The notes under the pieces: generated by a model
What the model was told of the DNA's origin: nothing
The model's database searches: none
Seen by the model: only the letters and a program-made list of their open reading frames with translations
NCBI GenBank assembly: GCA_902789555.1
Contig: CADAOF010000006.1
Coordinates: 44,812-108,811, forward strand
DNA: 64,000 nucleotides
Source of the DNA: an uncultured Lachnospiraceae bacterium
GTDB taxonomy: Bacteria; Bacillota; Clostridia; Lachnospirales; Lachnospiraceae
Reading direction: 5' to 3'
Program-made: the position numbers and the translations under genes
Shown: one piece after another, positions 21,295 to 29,682 of the stretch
How the letters are laid out: each line of letters starts with the position of its first letter
How positions within the stretch are numbered: position 1 is the first letter of the stretch

Positions 21295-22281
21295 ATGGAA
21301 GAAGCACGGAAGCCGACAATGACCGAGATCAGTACGGTCCTTGCGCTGCTGGGGATCCGGGGCGTGAGCGATACGTCGGTCAAAGCATTCGTTTCAGAGG
21401 AGGACCAGCAGGAATATGCCGTCTGGCTGGTCGATACCGGGCATGAGAAATACGTTCTGAAACAGGCCAAGGCATATGAGATCGATGTTTACCGCAGCTT
21501 TTTCGGCGGCAGGCCGCCTTATGTTCCCGCATTTTTAGGTTCCTGTGAACATAACGGGAAGTCCTATTTTCTGACGGAATATTTCCCCGGAAAGGACCTG
21601 CGGGCCTGCGACAGGAAGCGGCTGACCCTGGTGCTCGATGCGCTGGCGGAAATGCAGAATGAATTCTGGCAGCGCGAGGAATTTTACGATTCCTGCGTGA
21701 CCATGGAAAAAGCGCTGGAAGGGATAGGCAACCGCGGAAAATACCTCGGTTCGCCGCTTCTGGAGCAGGCGTACCGCCAGTTTGAACAGGTATTCCGCGA
21801 AACGCCGCGGTCGCTCTGCCACGACGATCTGCTGCCGATCAATGTGCTCGCAAACGATGAACGTGCAGTATTCATCGACTGGGAGTACGGCGGCGTTCTT
21901 CCGTATCTCAGCGCGTTTGCGCGCCTGATCGCCCACGGCCGGGAGGACAAAGACTACTATTTCCATATGACCGCGGAAGACCGTGAATTTGCAATCGCTT
22001 ATTATTATCATGCGCTGCCGGAACGGCACGGCATTTCGTGGGAAGAATACCGGCGGTCGCTGGATCATTTCCTGTTCTATGAATACTGCGAATGGATCAT
22101 GCTCGGCAACCGCTACGATGCCCGTGACGACGAACGCTACGGGTACTATGTAAAGCTCGCGGAACAGATGGCGAAAAAGCTGACGGAGGAGTATCCCCCT
22201 GCGGACAGGCTGACGGTCCGGCCGCAGGGAGGAACCTCAGAAACGATCCCGGGTGAAGATGACGATGAGCCGGATAAGTAA
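21295..22281 (+). CDS. Aminoglycoside phosphotransferase-like small-molecule kinase
   Basis: A protein of 328 residues with the APH/choline-kinase fold: catalytic loop HDDLLPIN (H176, D178, N183) and the metal-binding DWEYG (D195). The glycine loop is weak. The substrate is not identifiable; the family includes antibiotic kinases, choline kinase and CotS-like spore proteins. ATG 21295 begins 6 nt after the pepC stop; an alternative ATG at 21319 has a better-spaced GGAAG. Translational coupling with pepC is likely. An antibiotic-resistance role should not be assumed. Confidence 0.8.
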   Translation: MEEARKPTMTEISTVLALLGIRGVSDTSVKAFVSEEDQQEYAVWLVDTGHEKYVLKQAKAYEIDVYRSFFGGRPPYVPAFLGSCEHNGKSYFLTEYFPGKDLRACDRKRLTLVLDALAEMQNEFWQREEFYDSCVTMEKALEGIGNRGKYLGSPLLEQAYRQFEQVFRETPRSLCHDDLLPINVLANDERAVFIDWEYGGVLPYLSAFARLIAHGREDKDYYFHMTAEDREFAIAYYYHALPERHGISWEEYRRSLDHFLFYEYCEWIMLGNRYDARDDERYGYYVKLAEQMAKKLTEEYPPADRLTVRPQGGTSETIPGEDDDEPDK

Positions 22282-22888
22282 AGAAGAATACCTGGCAGAT
22301 CCGTGCAGCGCTTCGTCGCTTCCGTTCTGGAAGACGGAACAGTTTGCGGTGCCGGAGAATGTTTCGGTGTTTCGGGATGACGAATTCGACAAAGAGAAGT
22401 GCCCGGGGACAGATGAGCGGTATTTCAAACTGATCCATGATCTGCGAAGCATCCCGCGGCCGGTGCTTCCGAAAGGATACGAACTGACGGCTGCAGGCCC
22501 GGAAGAACTGGCGGAGCACATCAACGCGTGCTACACGGAAGAGCGCGTCACGGCGGAAGAACTTGCGGGATATGCCGGCCAGGAAACATATGATGCGGAA
22601 CTGTGGATCGCGGTACGTGAGCGGGCAACGGGGAAGATCGCCGCGAGCGGCATCGGGGCGTTCGACGCCCGGATCGGGGAAGGGATCCTTGACTGGATCG
22701 AGGTTTCGCCTGCCTGCAGGCGCAGGGGACTTGGACGGTTCATTGTCTGCGAACTGCTCGGCCGCCTTTCCGGGAAGGCGGATCTTGCAACGGTCTCCGG
22801 CCGTATGGATAATGATACGGATCCGTTTGCCTTATACGTTTCCTGCGGTTTCGTGCATCCGGTCATATGGCATGTCGTCAGAACGTAA
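22265..22888 (+). CDS. GNAT-family N-acetyltransferase
   Basis: About 207 residues. The acetyl-CoA-binding motif A is visible near residues 145-160 (VSPACRRRGLGRFIVCELL), with a preceding beta strand (GILDWIEV) and a C-terminal YVSCGFVHP motif. The start overlaps the kinase gene: GTG 22253, ATG 22259 and ATG 22265 are in frame, and I prefer 22265 because GGTGA lies 8 nt upstream. The acetyl acceptor is unknown; overlap with the kinase gene suggests a shared pathway. Confidence 0.82.
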   Translation: MSRISKEEYLADPCSASSLPFWKTEQFAVPENVSVFRDDEFDKEKCPGTDERYFKLIHDLRSIPRPVLPKGYELTAAGPEELAEHINACYTEERVTAEELAGYAGQETYDAELWIAVRERATGKIAASGIGAFDARIGEGILDWIEVSPACRRRGLGRFIVCELLGRLSGKADLATVSGRMDNDTDPFALYVSCGFVHPVIWHVVRT

Positions 22889-22919
22889 GACATGCGTGCA
22901 TCCTCTTTGCCCAGACGGG

Positions 22920-22956
22920 CATGAAAAAAAGACGGCGATGCCGTCTTTTTTTCATG
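22920..22956. terminator. Bidirectional intrinsic terminator
   Basis: A perfect 17-bp inverted repeat (22920-22936 with 22940-22956, 3-nt loop GAT) with an A-tract on one side and a T-tract on the other. It sits between the convergent GNAT and TPM genes and should stop transcription both ways. Confidence 0.92.
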
Positions 22957-22968
22957 CGTGAGGTGCGT

Positions 22969-23820
22969 TCAGAAGCCGTGGCCGCCGCCGTGGGAGCCGC
23001 CGCCCCCGCCGCCTCCTCCGCCGCCGGAGAAGCCGCCGCCCCCGCCTCCGCCGGAAGACGAAGCGTTGCGGTGCTTATAGCGCTTAATGAGCTGTCTGCT
23101 GCCGTTTTCGAGTTTCACGGATTTGGAAATGTTCTTATCCAGCAGATAGACCTCGCCGGGCTTCTTGATGCGCGTGCGGGAATTGGCCGTCGTAAAGACG
23201 ATGTAAAGCGCGGCGCAAACTGCGATCAGCAGATTGCTCATGTGCTTCATCGGCTGCGGCACCGCCCGATCATCCAGAACGTCCGTGATCTGCGCAAAAG
23301 TGCGGCGGGCGCACTCGTAATATTTTCCGTCCCGTGCATAGGTGTAGACGTTGTCGGTGATGGTGTTGCACTTCGCGACGCTCAGCTTGTCGGAGCGGTT
23401 CGTGACACGGATGTACAACTGCCTGCCGTCGGAGTCCGTCGTATCGAAATCGATCAGGAAGAGTACGCCGCCGTCGCTGTCGAAGATCTGGTTGTAGACC
23501 CGCCGCGAATAGGATTCGGCGGACGTATGTCCCGTGTCGTTCGTGGTGACGAAGGCGACCGGATAGAAAGCGGTCACCGGCAGCATGTCCTGCTCCAGTT
23601 TATCGATCTCGGCCTCCGTGAGCATGCCCGCATCGTCCATGACGGTGACGAGCGAAGCGTCGGTGTGCGGTACGTACGGGTTTGTCCGTTCACGGAGTGC
23701 CAGGAAAGCGTCCCGGGCGAACGGGATCAGCAGGAGAACGGCTGCACCCAGAAGGAGCAGGTTCAGCGTCCGGTTCGAAATCGGCTTTCTCTCTTTCTTT
23801 GCCGTTTTCCGCGTACTCAT
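22969..23820 (-). CDS. TPM-domain membrane protein with glycine-rich tail (YdjH-like)
   Basis: A protein of 283 residues. It has an N-terminal transmembrane segment (about 18-36), an extracytoplasmic TPM domain (about 50-180, with VVTVMDDAGMLTEAE-like opening and DGGVLFLIDFD), a second transmembrane segment (about 200-220) and a Gly/Ser/His-rich C-terminus ending SHGGGHGF, as in YgcG/YdjH-type proteins. The start is ATG 23820, which overlaps the upstream gene's stop (ATGA); the longer reading runs through that gene. Together with the zinc-ribbon protein it matches the Bacillus ydjG-ydjH pair linked to a PspA paralogue. Confidence 0.82.
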   Translation of the reverse strand: MSTRKTAKKERKPISNRTLNLLLLGAAVLLLIPFARDAFLALRERTNPYVPHTDASLVTVMDDAGMLTEAEIDKLEQDMLPVTAFYPVAFVTTNDTGHTSAESYSRRVYNQIFDSDGGVLFLIDFDTTDSDGRQLYIRVTNRSDKLSVAKCNTITDNVYTYARDGKYYECARRTFAQITDVLDDRAVPQPMKHMSNLLIAVCAALYIVFTTANSRTRIKKPGEVYLLDKNISKSVKLENGSRQLIKRYKHRNASSSGGGGGGGFSGGGGGGGGGGSHGGGHGF

Positions 23821-25442
23821 TCCGCACCTCCTCTCTTCATCGTGAAGATGGGAATGTCGCGCGAAGCGAGCAGGTTCTGCTTCCGGATCACGTCGAAGGC
23901 CGCCCAGACCGAGACCGCGATATTTGCAAGTCCGGCACCGTAGTACCAGGTATCCACGACGGTCCCGCTCATCAGTACGCCGGCCCCGAAGGCGAGCGCG
24001 AGCCACACCTTCCACAGGACGGCAAAGGAGGCCGCGCGGGACTTGCTGTATTTCCAGTGTGTGCTCTTATACGGCGTATTCGCCGCCGCATTCGATCCGG
24101 AGCGGATCAGGCCGGAGATGAAGCGGAAGAACGTGACCAGAAGGATGAGCGGTATGAGGAATACGGAAAAATCGAGATCAAAGTCGGGAAATATCTCTCC
24201 AAGGAGCACGGTGACGGCCGGCAGCACGAAGAACATGATGACACCGAAGACCAGTATCCCCGACAGAATGCCGCCGGACTTCTGCTTTTCCGTACGCCCG
24301 AGATTTTTCACGGCACCGGCAAAGGCCTGATAGCCGATCCGCCCGATGTCGTCCAGGTGGTTCTCCCGTACGTAAACGTCCTGCGTGAGCCGCCCCAGCA
24401 GAATGCCGAAGACGGTGGTGATGGCCATTGAGATCCACAGGAAAGGCTGCGGCTTCACGGTCAGGAAGATGTTGAGAACAGTCGCGATGACAGCCGCCGC
24501 GATCAGGCTGACCTTAAGATATTTCCCGCGGTCGAGCGGAATGTCCGCTGCGACGTCGCCGTTCGTTCCGTTCACGGCAGCATAGCAGATGCGGTCCTTC
24601 ACGCGGTGGGTGAGGAGCCATACCGGCAGGAGGATCTTTTTCCGGGAAAGGGAAATGTCCGCGGGCGTCGTGGCGTTTGAAAGCGGCACGGACATGCCCT
24701 CGAAAGTGACCGAATGAGTCGCGTTGATGTCGTCGCTCACGAGTCTTGCCATCACGGGATCGTAGGTCTCCGGTTCGATGTCACTGCCGTCCGCGTAGAA
24801 GCCCGCGACATAAGCCGGGCGGAAGGGCACGGCCTTCGCATAACTGAAGGTATCGATCGATTCGCTGAGGGCGTCGGGGAACGCGACAGCCGCGTCGAAA
24901 CGGTTGCCTTCATACGTGCTCTGCAGCGTTCCGTCCACCTGATACACGCTTACTTCCGTGTAGTCGCGGCCGAGCGAGCGGTGCGTTTCGCCCTTTGCGG
25001 AGATCTTTGCGCGGCTGTCGGCCCGGTACTGGTAGAAGGGCATGTAGATGCCGGTCAGTTCCTGCCGGCCGTCCTCCCGCATCCAGTCCGGGGCGAGCAG
25101 GATCTTATCCGTCCTCTCCCGATAGCGGTTGGCCGCGGCCTTCTCCTTGAAGGCGAAGGGGATGATGCCGTCCGGCTTCTGCTCCTCTTTGACCCGCCGG
25201 TCGAAGATGACCGAGGAACCGCAGTAACTGCAGAAGGTGGCGATCGTATTGTCGTAGCTTAAGACGACAGAACCGCACTGCGGACACGACAGTTCGACCG
25301 TCTGGTACTTTCCCTTGCGGTCAAGATAGGCTTCATATTCATCCAGCGTGATCACGCTGTCGCAGTATTCGCAGCTGACGGCACCGTTCGACAGGTCATA
25401 GCTGACGCCGGCGCCGCAGTGCGGACAGGTAAATGCGTACAT
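23817..25442 (-). CDS. Zinc-ribbon multi-pass membrane protein (YdjG-like)
   Basis: A 541-residue protein. Two tandem zinc ribbons occupy residues 1-75 (CPHC..CEYC and CPQC..CSYC). A long soluble region precedes at least five hydrophobic segments (about residues 305-340, 395-450, 480-525). The architecture matches TFIIB-type zinc-ribbon membrane proteins such as YdjG, which with YdjH recruits a PspA paralogue to stressed membrane in Bacillus. No PspA or SPFH gene is present nearby. It is translationally coupled to the TPM gene and lies 14 nt behind tldE. Confidence 0.8.
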   Translation of the reverse strand: MYAFTCPHCGAGVSYDLSNGAVSCEYCDSVITLDEYEAYLDRKGKYQTVELSCPQCGSVVLSYDNTIATFCSYCGSSVIFDRRVKEEQKPDGIIPFAFKEKAAANRYRERTDKILLAPDWMREDGRQELTGIYMPFYQYRADSRAKISAKGETHRSLGRDYTEVSVYQVDGTLQSTYEGNRFDAAVAFPDALSESIDTFSYAKAVPFRPAYVAGFYADGSDIEPETYDPVMARLVSDDINATHSVTFEGMSVPLSNATTPADISLSRKKILLPVWLLTHRVKDRICYAAVNGTNGDVAADIPLDRGKYLKVSLIAAAVIATVLNIFLTVKPQPFLWISMAITTVFGILLGRLTQDVYVRENHLDDIGRIGYQAFAGAVKNLGRTEKQKSGGILSGILVFGVIMFFVLPAVTVLLGEIFPDFDLDFSVFLIPLILLVTFFRFISGLIRSGSNAAANTPYKSTHWKYSKSRAASFAVLWKVWLALAFGAGVLMSGTVVDTWYYGAGLANIAVSVWAAFDVIRKQNLLASRDIPIFTMKRGGAE

Positions 25443-25456
25443 GATGACTCCTGTAA

Positions 25457-26728
25457 TCAGGCGCCCGCGACCGGGACGCCCGGGATCAGAACGGCGTAAG
25501 GCCCTTCATAGCTGCCGCTCTTCCAGCGTTCTTTTGAGAAAATGAGTTTGCCCTGCACGTCCAGAATGCTGCCGTTGACGGAGCCGCCGCAGACCGGAAC
25601 GGCGCTGCCGCCCCGATGCAGGAGGGCGAGGCGCATTTCGCCGCCGAAGTGGCCGTCGAAGAAATCCATCTGAAAATCCGAGAAGGAGACGGTTTCCAGC
25701 ACGCCGTCCTTCCGCATTTCGGCAAGCGGGACGGTTCCGCAGTCCACGCGGATTTTCTGATAATTGCCGGTCGGCTCGATCCCCAGGTAGCGGCAGAAGC
25801 GGGTGGCGCCGTAGTAGGTCTTCAGCACACCGCCTGAAAGCAGTTCGCGGTCGACCATCGGGACGCCGTCCGAACTGTACGGGGCGTCGGCCACCAGCGT
25901 CAGGTTCAGGCGTTCGCCGCCTTCCGGCTCGCCCTGAACGTCGTCGCCGATCTTCCAGGTGGAGTAGCCGGAAACGAGGATCCCGGCGCTGGCGCGCGCG
26001 GCGTAGTAGTCGAAGAGCGTGGGAATGTTGTCGCCGGTGACCAGGATGTCGTAGGTCCCGGAAGCCGGCATTTCCTTCGCATTCGCGCGCAGGCGCGCGT
26101 CACGGAGGCCTTCCCTCACCTTTGCGGTCAGGGCGTCCGGATCCAGGCTGTCATAATTGAACTGGCGGTACTGCTCGACATCCTCCGGTTCTTTGCACTG
26201 GGTCACGAATTCGCCGAACACGTCGTCGGTGTCGTAGGAAACGTGAAGGCCGTTCGACGCCTTGATCTCGAAGGACTTGCGGTGAATGAAGATCTCCATC
26301 GAGTTGAGGAAGGCTTCGGGATCGTCGGCAGCGAGCGCGGCAGCGGCATAGCGCTCCGCGATCTCTTCGAGGGGCAGATCCTTCAGATCGGAAGGCGATT
26401 CCTTGTGCGGCGCGGTCACCTTGTCCGGCAGTTCATAGAAGGGATTCTTCACGAACTGTGCGGCAAAATACGCATCTGAGATCTTCCGGCCGATCTCTTC
26501 GTCGGTCATGCCGGGCACGATGTAGGTCACCGACTGGCCGCGCAGCTTCCTGCCGTCTTCCTCGGCATCGCGGCAGACCGTGACTTCGTACTGCAGGATA
26601 TCGTTAAAGCGGGGAAGATCCAGTTTATTTTTGATGAAATAAAGTTCGGCAGTCTTCGTGTGGTTCCGGAGGATGCTCCAGACCAGGACGCCGGCGCCTT
26701 CGAGTGCTTTTTCAATACGTTCAAACAT
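25457..26728 (-). CDS. TldE/PmbA-type subunit of the TldD/E protease
   Basis: A 423-residue member of the PmbA/TldD family lacking the HExxxH zinc motif, so it is the structural E-type subunit. Family features include the C-terminal GTVPLAEMRKDG and FDGHFGGEMRLALL segments. TldD-TldE heterodimers degrade or mature unfolded or modified peptides (for example microcin B17 and CcdA in E. coli). It is 12 nt downstream of tldD. Confidence 0.88.
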   Translation of the reverse strand: MFERIEKALEGAGVLVWSILRNHTKTAELYFIKNKLDLPRFNDILQYEVTVCRDAEEDGRKLRGQSVTYIVPGMTDEEIGRKISDAYFAAQFVKNPFYELPDKVTAPHKESPSDLKDLPLEEIAERYAAAALAADDPEAFLNSMEIFIHRKSFEIKASNGLHVSYDTDDVFGEFVTQCKEPEDVEQYRQFNYDSLDPDALTAKVREGLRDARLRANAKEMPASGTYDILVTGDNIPTLFDYYAARASAGILVSGYSTWKIGDDVQGEPEGGERLNLTLVADAPYSSDGVPMVDRELLSGGVLKTYYGATRFCRYLGIEPTGNYQKIRVDCGTVPLAEMRKDGVLETVSFSDFQMDFFDGHFGGEMRLALLHRGGSAVPVCGGSVNGSILDVQGKLIFSKERWKSGSYEGPYAVLIPGVPVAGA

Positions 26729-26740
26729 GGCGGTACCTCC

Positions 26741-28162
26741 TTAACCCAGACGGATGCGGGCCTTGATCCAGGGACCGCCGTCGGAGACCTTGACCCATTC
26801 CTTCCAGCCCTTGCCGCAGAAGCCGCCGCCGGCGTGTTCCACGGTGCCGGAGATCATGGAGATCGATTTCAGAAGATCCGGGACGTAGCCGGAAAGAACG
26901 ATGGGAGAGAAGATGCGGCCGGTGAGTTTCCCGTCCTTTATCTCGCGGGCGAAGCTCACCATGCACTGGATACCCCAGTTCTTCGGGTCCTCCATGCCGC
27001 TGGTCGGTTGCTCGAGAAGGAGACCGTCCTTTACGGAGGCGATCATGTCTTCCACCTTATCGTTTCCTTCGAGGAAGTAGGTGTTGGTCATGCGGGTGTA
27101 AGCCTTGTGGTCGATGGCTTCGCGGCGGCCGTTGCCGGTAGGCCTTGCGCTCAGGCGGGCAGCGCTGACTTCATCGCAGATGCCGCCGACGAGGATGCCC
27201 CGGTCGATGATCAGGGTGTCCTGCGCCGTGTTCCCTTCGTCGTCAAAGAAATAGGTGGCGACGTCTTCGTAGCCTGTCGCGGCGCCGTCGTGCATGGTGA
27301 CCAGGGGCGAGGCGACGGGCTTCCCGACGTGGGACTTCGCAAGCGCGCGGTCCTTCACGAACATGTCCATCTCCACACCGTGGCCGAAGGCCTCGTGCAC
27401 GATCATGCCGGTGACTTCTGGCGTGCAGACGCATTCGTAGGTGCCGGGAACGAGCGCTTCGCTCCGGAGGACGTCTTCCAGGGTGGCAATCGCCTTATCC
27501 AGGTGCGAAGGAAGCTCATCCAGCAGCTCCGCGCCGCCGAGCGTCGAAATGCTCTCGTAGGCATCCTTGACTTCCTCGCCGCGGCGGGCCGTTACGCTGA
27601 GCGCAGCGGTGGTCCAGAGGACGTTCTGTTCCAGATCGCGGTGCGGGGAGAGGAAGAGCTTGTGACAGTACTGGTAAGAGCAGCGGACGGAACAGTCGAT
27701 GAGGTCTGCCTTCTTTTCAAAAGCTGACTTCCGGACGGCGGACAGCCTGTCCAGGATGGCTTCGTCGCCGAGTTCGTGCGGGTCGACGGCATATTCCGTC
27801 GATTTTGCGAACTGCAGCGGTTCGTCCGCGGAAACGGCGGTCTGATAACGTTCAAAATGTTCCGCAGCCTTGCGGATGCTGCGGGAAAGCTCAGCCAGGA
27901 TCTCCGGGATCTTCTCCTCGGAAAGTTCATTGCCGCTGTATTCGGCATAGCCCTCGCCCGCATACACGCGGACAACGAAGCCGCGCTTGCCGAAGCGGTT
28001 GTTTTCCGAGAGGGTGATGCCCGCCCGGGAGACGCTGTAATCCTTCGCGTCCACGTCCGCTGCGAGGACCGAAGCGTAGGCGTATTCGCCGAGGCAGGCG
28101 TCCAAAAGCTTCCGGCAGAGCGGTTTCAGGGAAGCGAGATAGGCACTGGATTTCACTTGCAT
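26741..28162 (-). CDS. tldD: Metalloprotease TldD
   Basis: A 473-residue catalytic subunit. The zinc-binding HEAFGH (H256, E257, H261) is intact, and the DEGNTAQDTLIIDRGILVGG segment and final GISGTVEHAGG-type motif are typical of TldD. It forms a heterodimer with TldE that threads flexible peptides into its active-site cleft. It leads a four-gene minus-strand unit tldD-tldE-(zinc-ribbon)-(TPM). Ribosome-binding site AAAGGA precedes the start. Confidence 0.93.
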   Translation of the reverse strand: MQVKSSAYLASLKPLCRKLLDACLGEYAYASVLAADVDAKDYSVSRAGITLSENNRFGKRGFVVRVYAGEGYAEYSGNELSEEKIPEILAELSRSIRKAAEHFERYQTAVSADEPLQFAKSTEYAVDPHELGDEAILDRLSAVRKSAFEKKADLIDCSVRCSYQYCHKLFLSPHRDLEQNVLWTTAALSVTARRGEEVKDAYESISTLGGAELLDELPSHLDKAIATLEDVLRSEALVPGTYECVCTPEVTGMIVHEAFGHGVEMDMFVKDRALAKSHVGKPVASPLVTMHDGAATGYEDVATYFFDDEGNTAQDTLIIDRGILVGGICDEVSAARLSARPTGNGRREAIDHKAYTRMTNTYFLEGNDKVEDMIASVKDGLLLEQPTSGMEDPKNWGIQCMVSFAREIKDGKLTGRIFSPIVLSGYVPDLLKSISMISGTVEHAGGGFCGKGWKEWVKVSDGGPWIKARIRLG

Positions 28163-28269
28163 GGATCATTATCCTTTCTTACCGGCATGGTTTGCATGAC
28201 GTTTATATTTTACTCAGTTTCCGGGAAAATGTAAAGAAAGGAAAAGCCGGAAAGAGGTACGGGACGTCC

Positions 28270-28298
28270 TTGCGAAAGCGCCGCGTTTCTGCTATACT
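28270..28298 (+). promoter_or_regulatory. Promoter of the ECF S-component gene
   Basis: TTGCGA (28270-28275), a 17-nt spacer and TATACT (28293-28298) preceded by TGC, about 55 nt before ATG 28353. Confidence 0.75.
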
Positions 28299-28352
28299 CC
28301 ATCAGGACAAAATGAAGCTGCCGCCCTGACCGGCGGCGGAAAGAGGTATGAA

Positions 28353-28904
28353 ATGAAAGAAAACGGAACGGTCCGTTTCGTGACATTCGGCGCCATGGGC
28401 GTCGCCCTGGTCGTTGCGGCGCAGTGGCTGGGGAATATGCTGCCGGCAGGTGCCGTGATCGCGGGGCCTTTTGCCGTGAAGCAGCTGGTGACGGGGAGCC
28501 TCGTCAACTGCATCCTTTTCGTCTGGGCGGACCGCGTAGGTCTCTGGAATGCGGTGACGGTCGGCATTCTGTCGGCGGTGCTTGCTTCCGTGATCGGCGT
28601 GGGACCGCAGGTCCTGCCGATCGTTCCGCTCATCGCCTGCGGCAACGCGCTTCTGGTGATCGTTTACCGGCTGGCGAAAGATAAGCTGCGTGTCCCGGGA
28701 ATTGTCAGGATCCTCTTGGCTGCAGCTGTCAAATGCGGCTTTCTGTGGCTGACTGTGCCGCTCCTTCTGGGCGCGCTCACGTCCGTCCCCGAAAAGCAGG
28801 TGAAGGCGCTGTCGGTCATGTTCTCCTGGCCGCAGGGGCTTACCGCCCTCATCGGCGGCCTGCTCGCCCTCATCATCATCCCGCGGCTGAAAAAGGCCGA
28901 CTGA
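28353..28904 (+). CDS. Putative ECF transporter S component (substrate-binding membrane protein)
   Basis: A protein of 183 residues with five to six hydrophobic helices and the QxxGNxLPxGxVIxGPFAVKQL-like opening loop common in ECF S components. It would bind a vitamin or related micronutrient and share an energising module encoded elsewhere; no EcfA/T genes are in the window. No riboswitch was recognised in its leader, so the substrate cannot be guessed. Single-gene unit with its own promoter. Confidence 0.65.
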   Translation: MKENGTVRFVTFGAMGVALVVAAQWLGNMLPAGAVIAGPFAVKQLVTGSLVNCILFVWADRVGLWNAVTVGILSAVLASVIGVGPQVLPIVPLIACGNALLVIVYRLAKDKLRVPGIVRILLAAAVKCGFLWLTVPLLLGALTSVPEKQVKALSVMFSWPQGLTALIGGLLALIIIPRLKKAD

Positions 28905-28927
28905 ACTGCGCAGAACAGCATGAAAAA

Positions 28928-28955
28928 GGGACTGCCTCCGTAAGGGGGCGGTCCT
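28928..28955 (+). repeat. Hairpin after the ECF S-component gene
   Basis: GGACTGCCTCC and GGGGGCGGTCC pair over 11 bp with two G-U pairs around GTAA. No U-tract follows on the plus strand. It may be a weak terminator between this gene and the convergent marR gene. Confidence 0.4.
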
Positions 28956-28997
28956 GTATGTTAAGCGAACATGCCGTTCGCAAAGGCACCGGGCGTT

Positions 28998-29516
28998 TTA
29001 TGCTCTCGGCAGAAGCAGCTTGTCAAGGATCGCGGACAGTGCTTCTTTTTCTTCATCGCTGAGGGCGGCGAAGGCGGACTTGAAGCGGAGCGCGCGTTCG
29101 TCCTCCACTTCGGCGGCGCGGGCGGCACCTTTCTCGGTAAGGGAAAGGAGAGTGGCGCGGCGGTCAGCGGGATCGACCGTGCGGACGATGTAGCCGTCGT
29201 CCTCCAGTTTATTGATGAGTTCGCTCATGGCGGGGGCACCGATGTGGACCTTTTCCAGAAGGTCTTTCTGACGGACGCCGCCTTCGCTCTTCCCGATCAG
29301 GACGAGCAGGCGTTCGCGGCCGAGCATCGGACGGGGCATCGGGGGAACAGGCATGCCGGGCATGGGCATGTGACGGGGGCCGCCCTGACGGCAGCCGGGG
29401 CCGTAGGGGCCGTGAGGTATGTGCTTCGGGCCGCAGCCTCCGTGCATGGCGCGGGCGCGGTGATTCATGTGGATGAACATTTCCATTTTCTGCATAAGAT
29501 CGGCTTCGTTGATCAT
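28998..29516 (-). CDS. MarR-family regulator with Met/His/Pro/Gly-rich insert
   Basis: A 172-residue protein with a MarR winged-helix domain (about residues 68-150: QKDLLEKVHIGAPAMSELINKLEDDGYIVRTVDPADRR). Between the first helix and the winged helix, residues about 24-64 form an unusual low-complexity segment rich in H, M, P, G and two Cys (MHGGCGPKH, GPGCRQGG, HMPMPGMPVP), which could bind a soft metal. The promoter is flanked by two matching palindromes, so autorepression is very likely. No exporter gene is adjacent on the same strand; its other targets are unknown. Confidence 0.85.
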   Translation of the reverse strand: MINEADLMQKMEMFIHMNHRARAMHGGCGPKHIPHGPYGPGCRQGGPRHMPMPGMPVPPMPRPMLGRERLLVLIGKSEGGVRQKDLLEKVHIGAPAMSELINKLEDDGYIVRTVDPADRRATLLSLTEKGAARAAEVEDERALRFKSAFAALSDEEKEALSAILDKLLLPRA

Positions 29517-29579
29517 TCTTTCATTCTCCTTTCCTGCTGTGACGTTCTATGTGTTCGGAACTTCTTCCGTATCGGTTCG

Positions 29580-29601
29580 ATTAGTTCGGTACCGACATAA
29601 T
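29580..29601. promoter_or_regulatory. MarR operator O1
   Basis: A 22-bp inverted repeat with core TCGGTACCGA and flanks ATTA/TAAT (9 of 11 positions paired). It overlaps the predicted transcription start of marR. It shares its core and flanks with O2; the two centres are 53 bp apart, about five helical turns. Confidence 0.75.
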
Positions 29602-29603
29602 TG

Positions 29604-29631
29604 AGTATAACAGAAGATCTGCGGTTGTCAA
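29604..29631 (-). promoter_or_regulatory. marR promoter
   Basis: On the minus strand TTGACA (29626-29631), a 16-nt spacer and TATACT (29604-29609) with a TGT extension. It lies exactly between operators O1 and O2. Confidence 0.85.
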
Positions 29632-29632
29632 C

Positions 29633-29654
29633 ATTATTTTGGTGCCGAAATAAT
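29633..29654. promoter_or_regulatory. MarR operator O2
   Basis: A second 22-bp inverted repeat, ATTATTTTGGT with GCCGAAATAAT (9 of 11 paired), abutting the upstream edge of the -35 box. It matches O1 in spacing and half-site sequence. Confidence 0.75.
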
Positions 29655-29682
29655 TAAAAAAACGTAAACTTTCTGCGGCCCC

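Noticed and set aside
21295-22281. Aminoglycoside resistance gene
   Set aside because: Only the generic APH fold motifs are present; the gene sits in a peptidase operon and shows no close match to known resistance enzymes.
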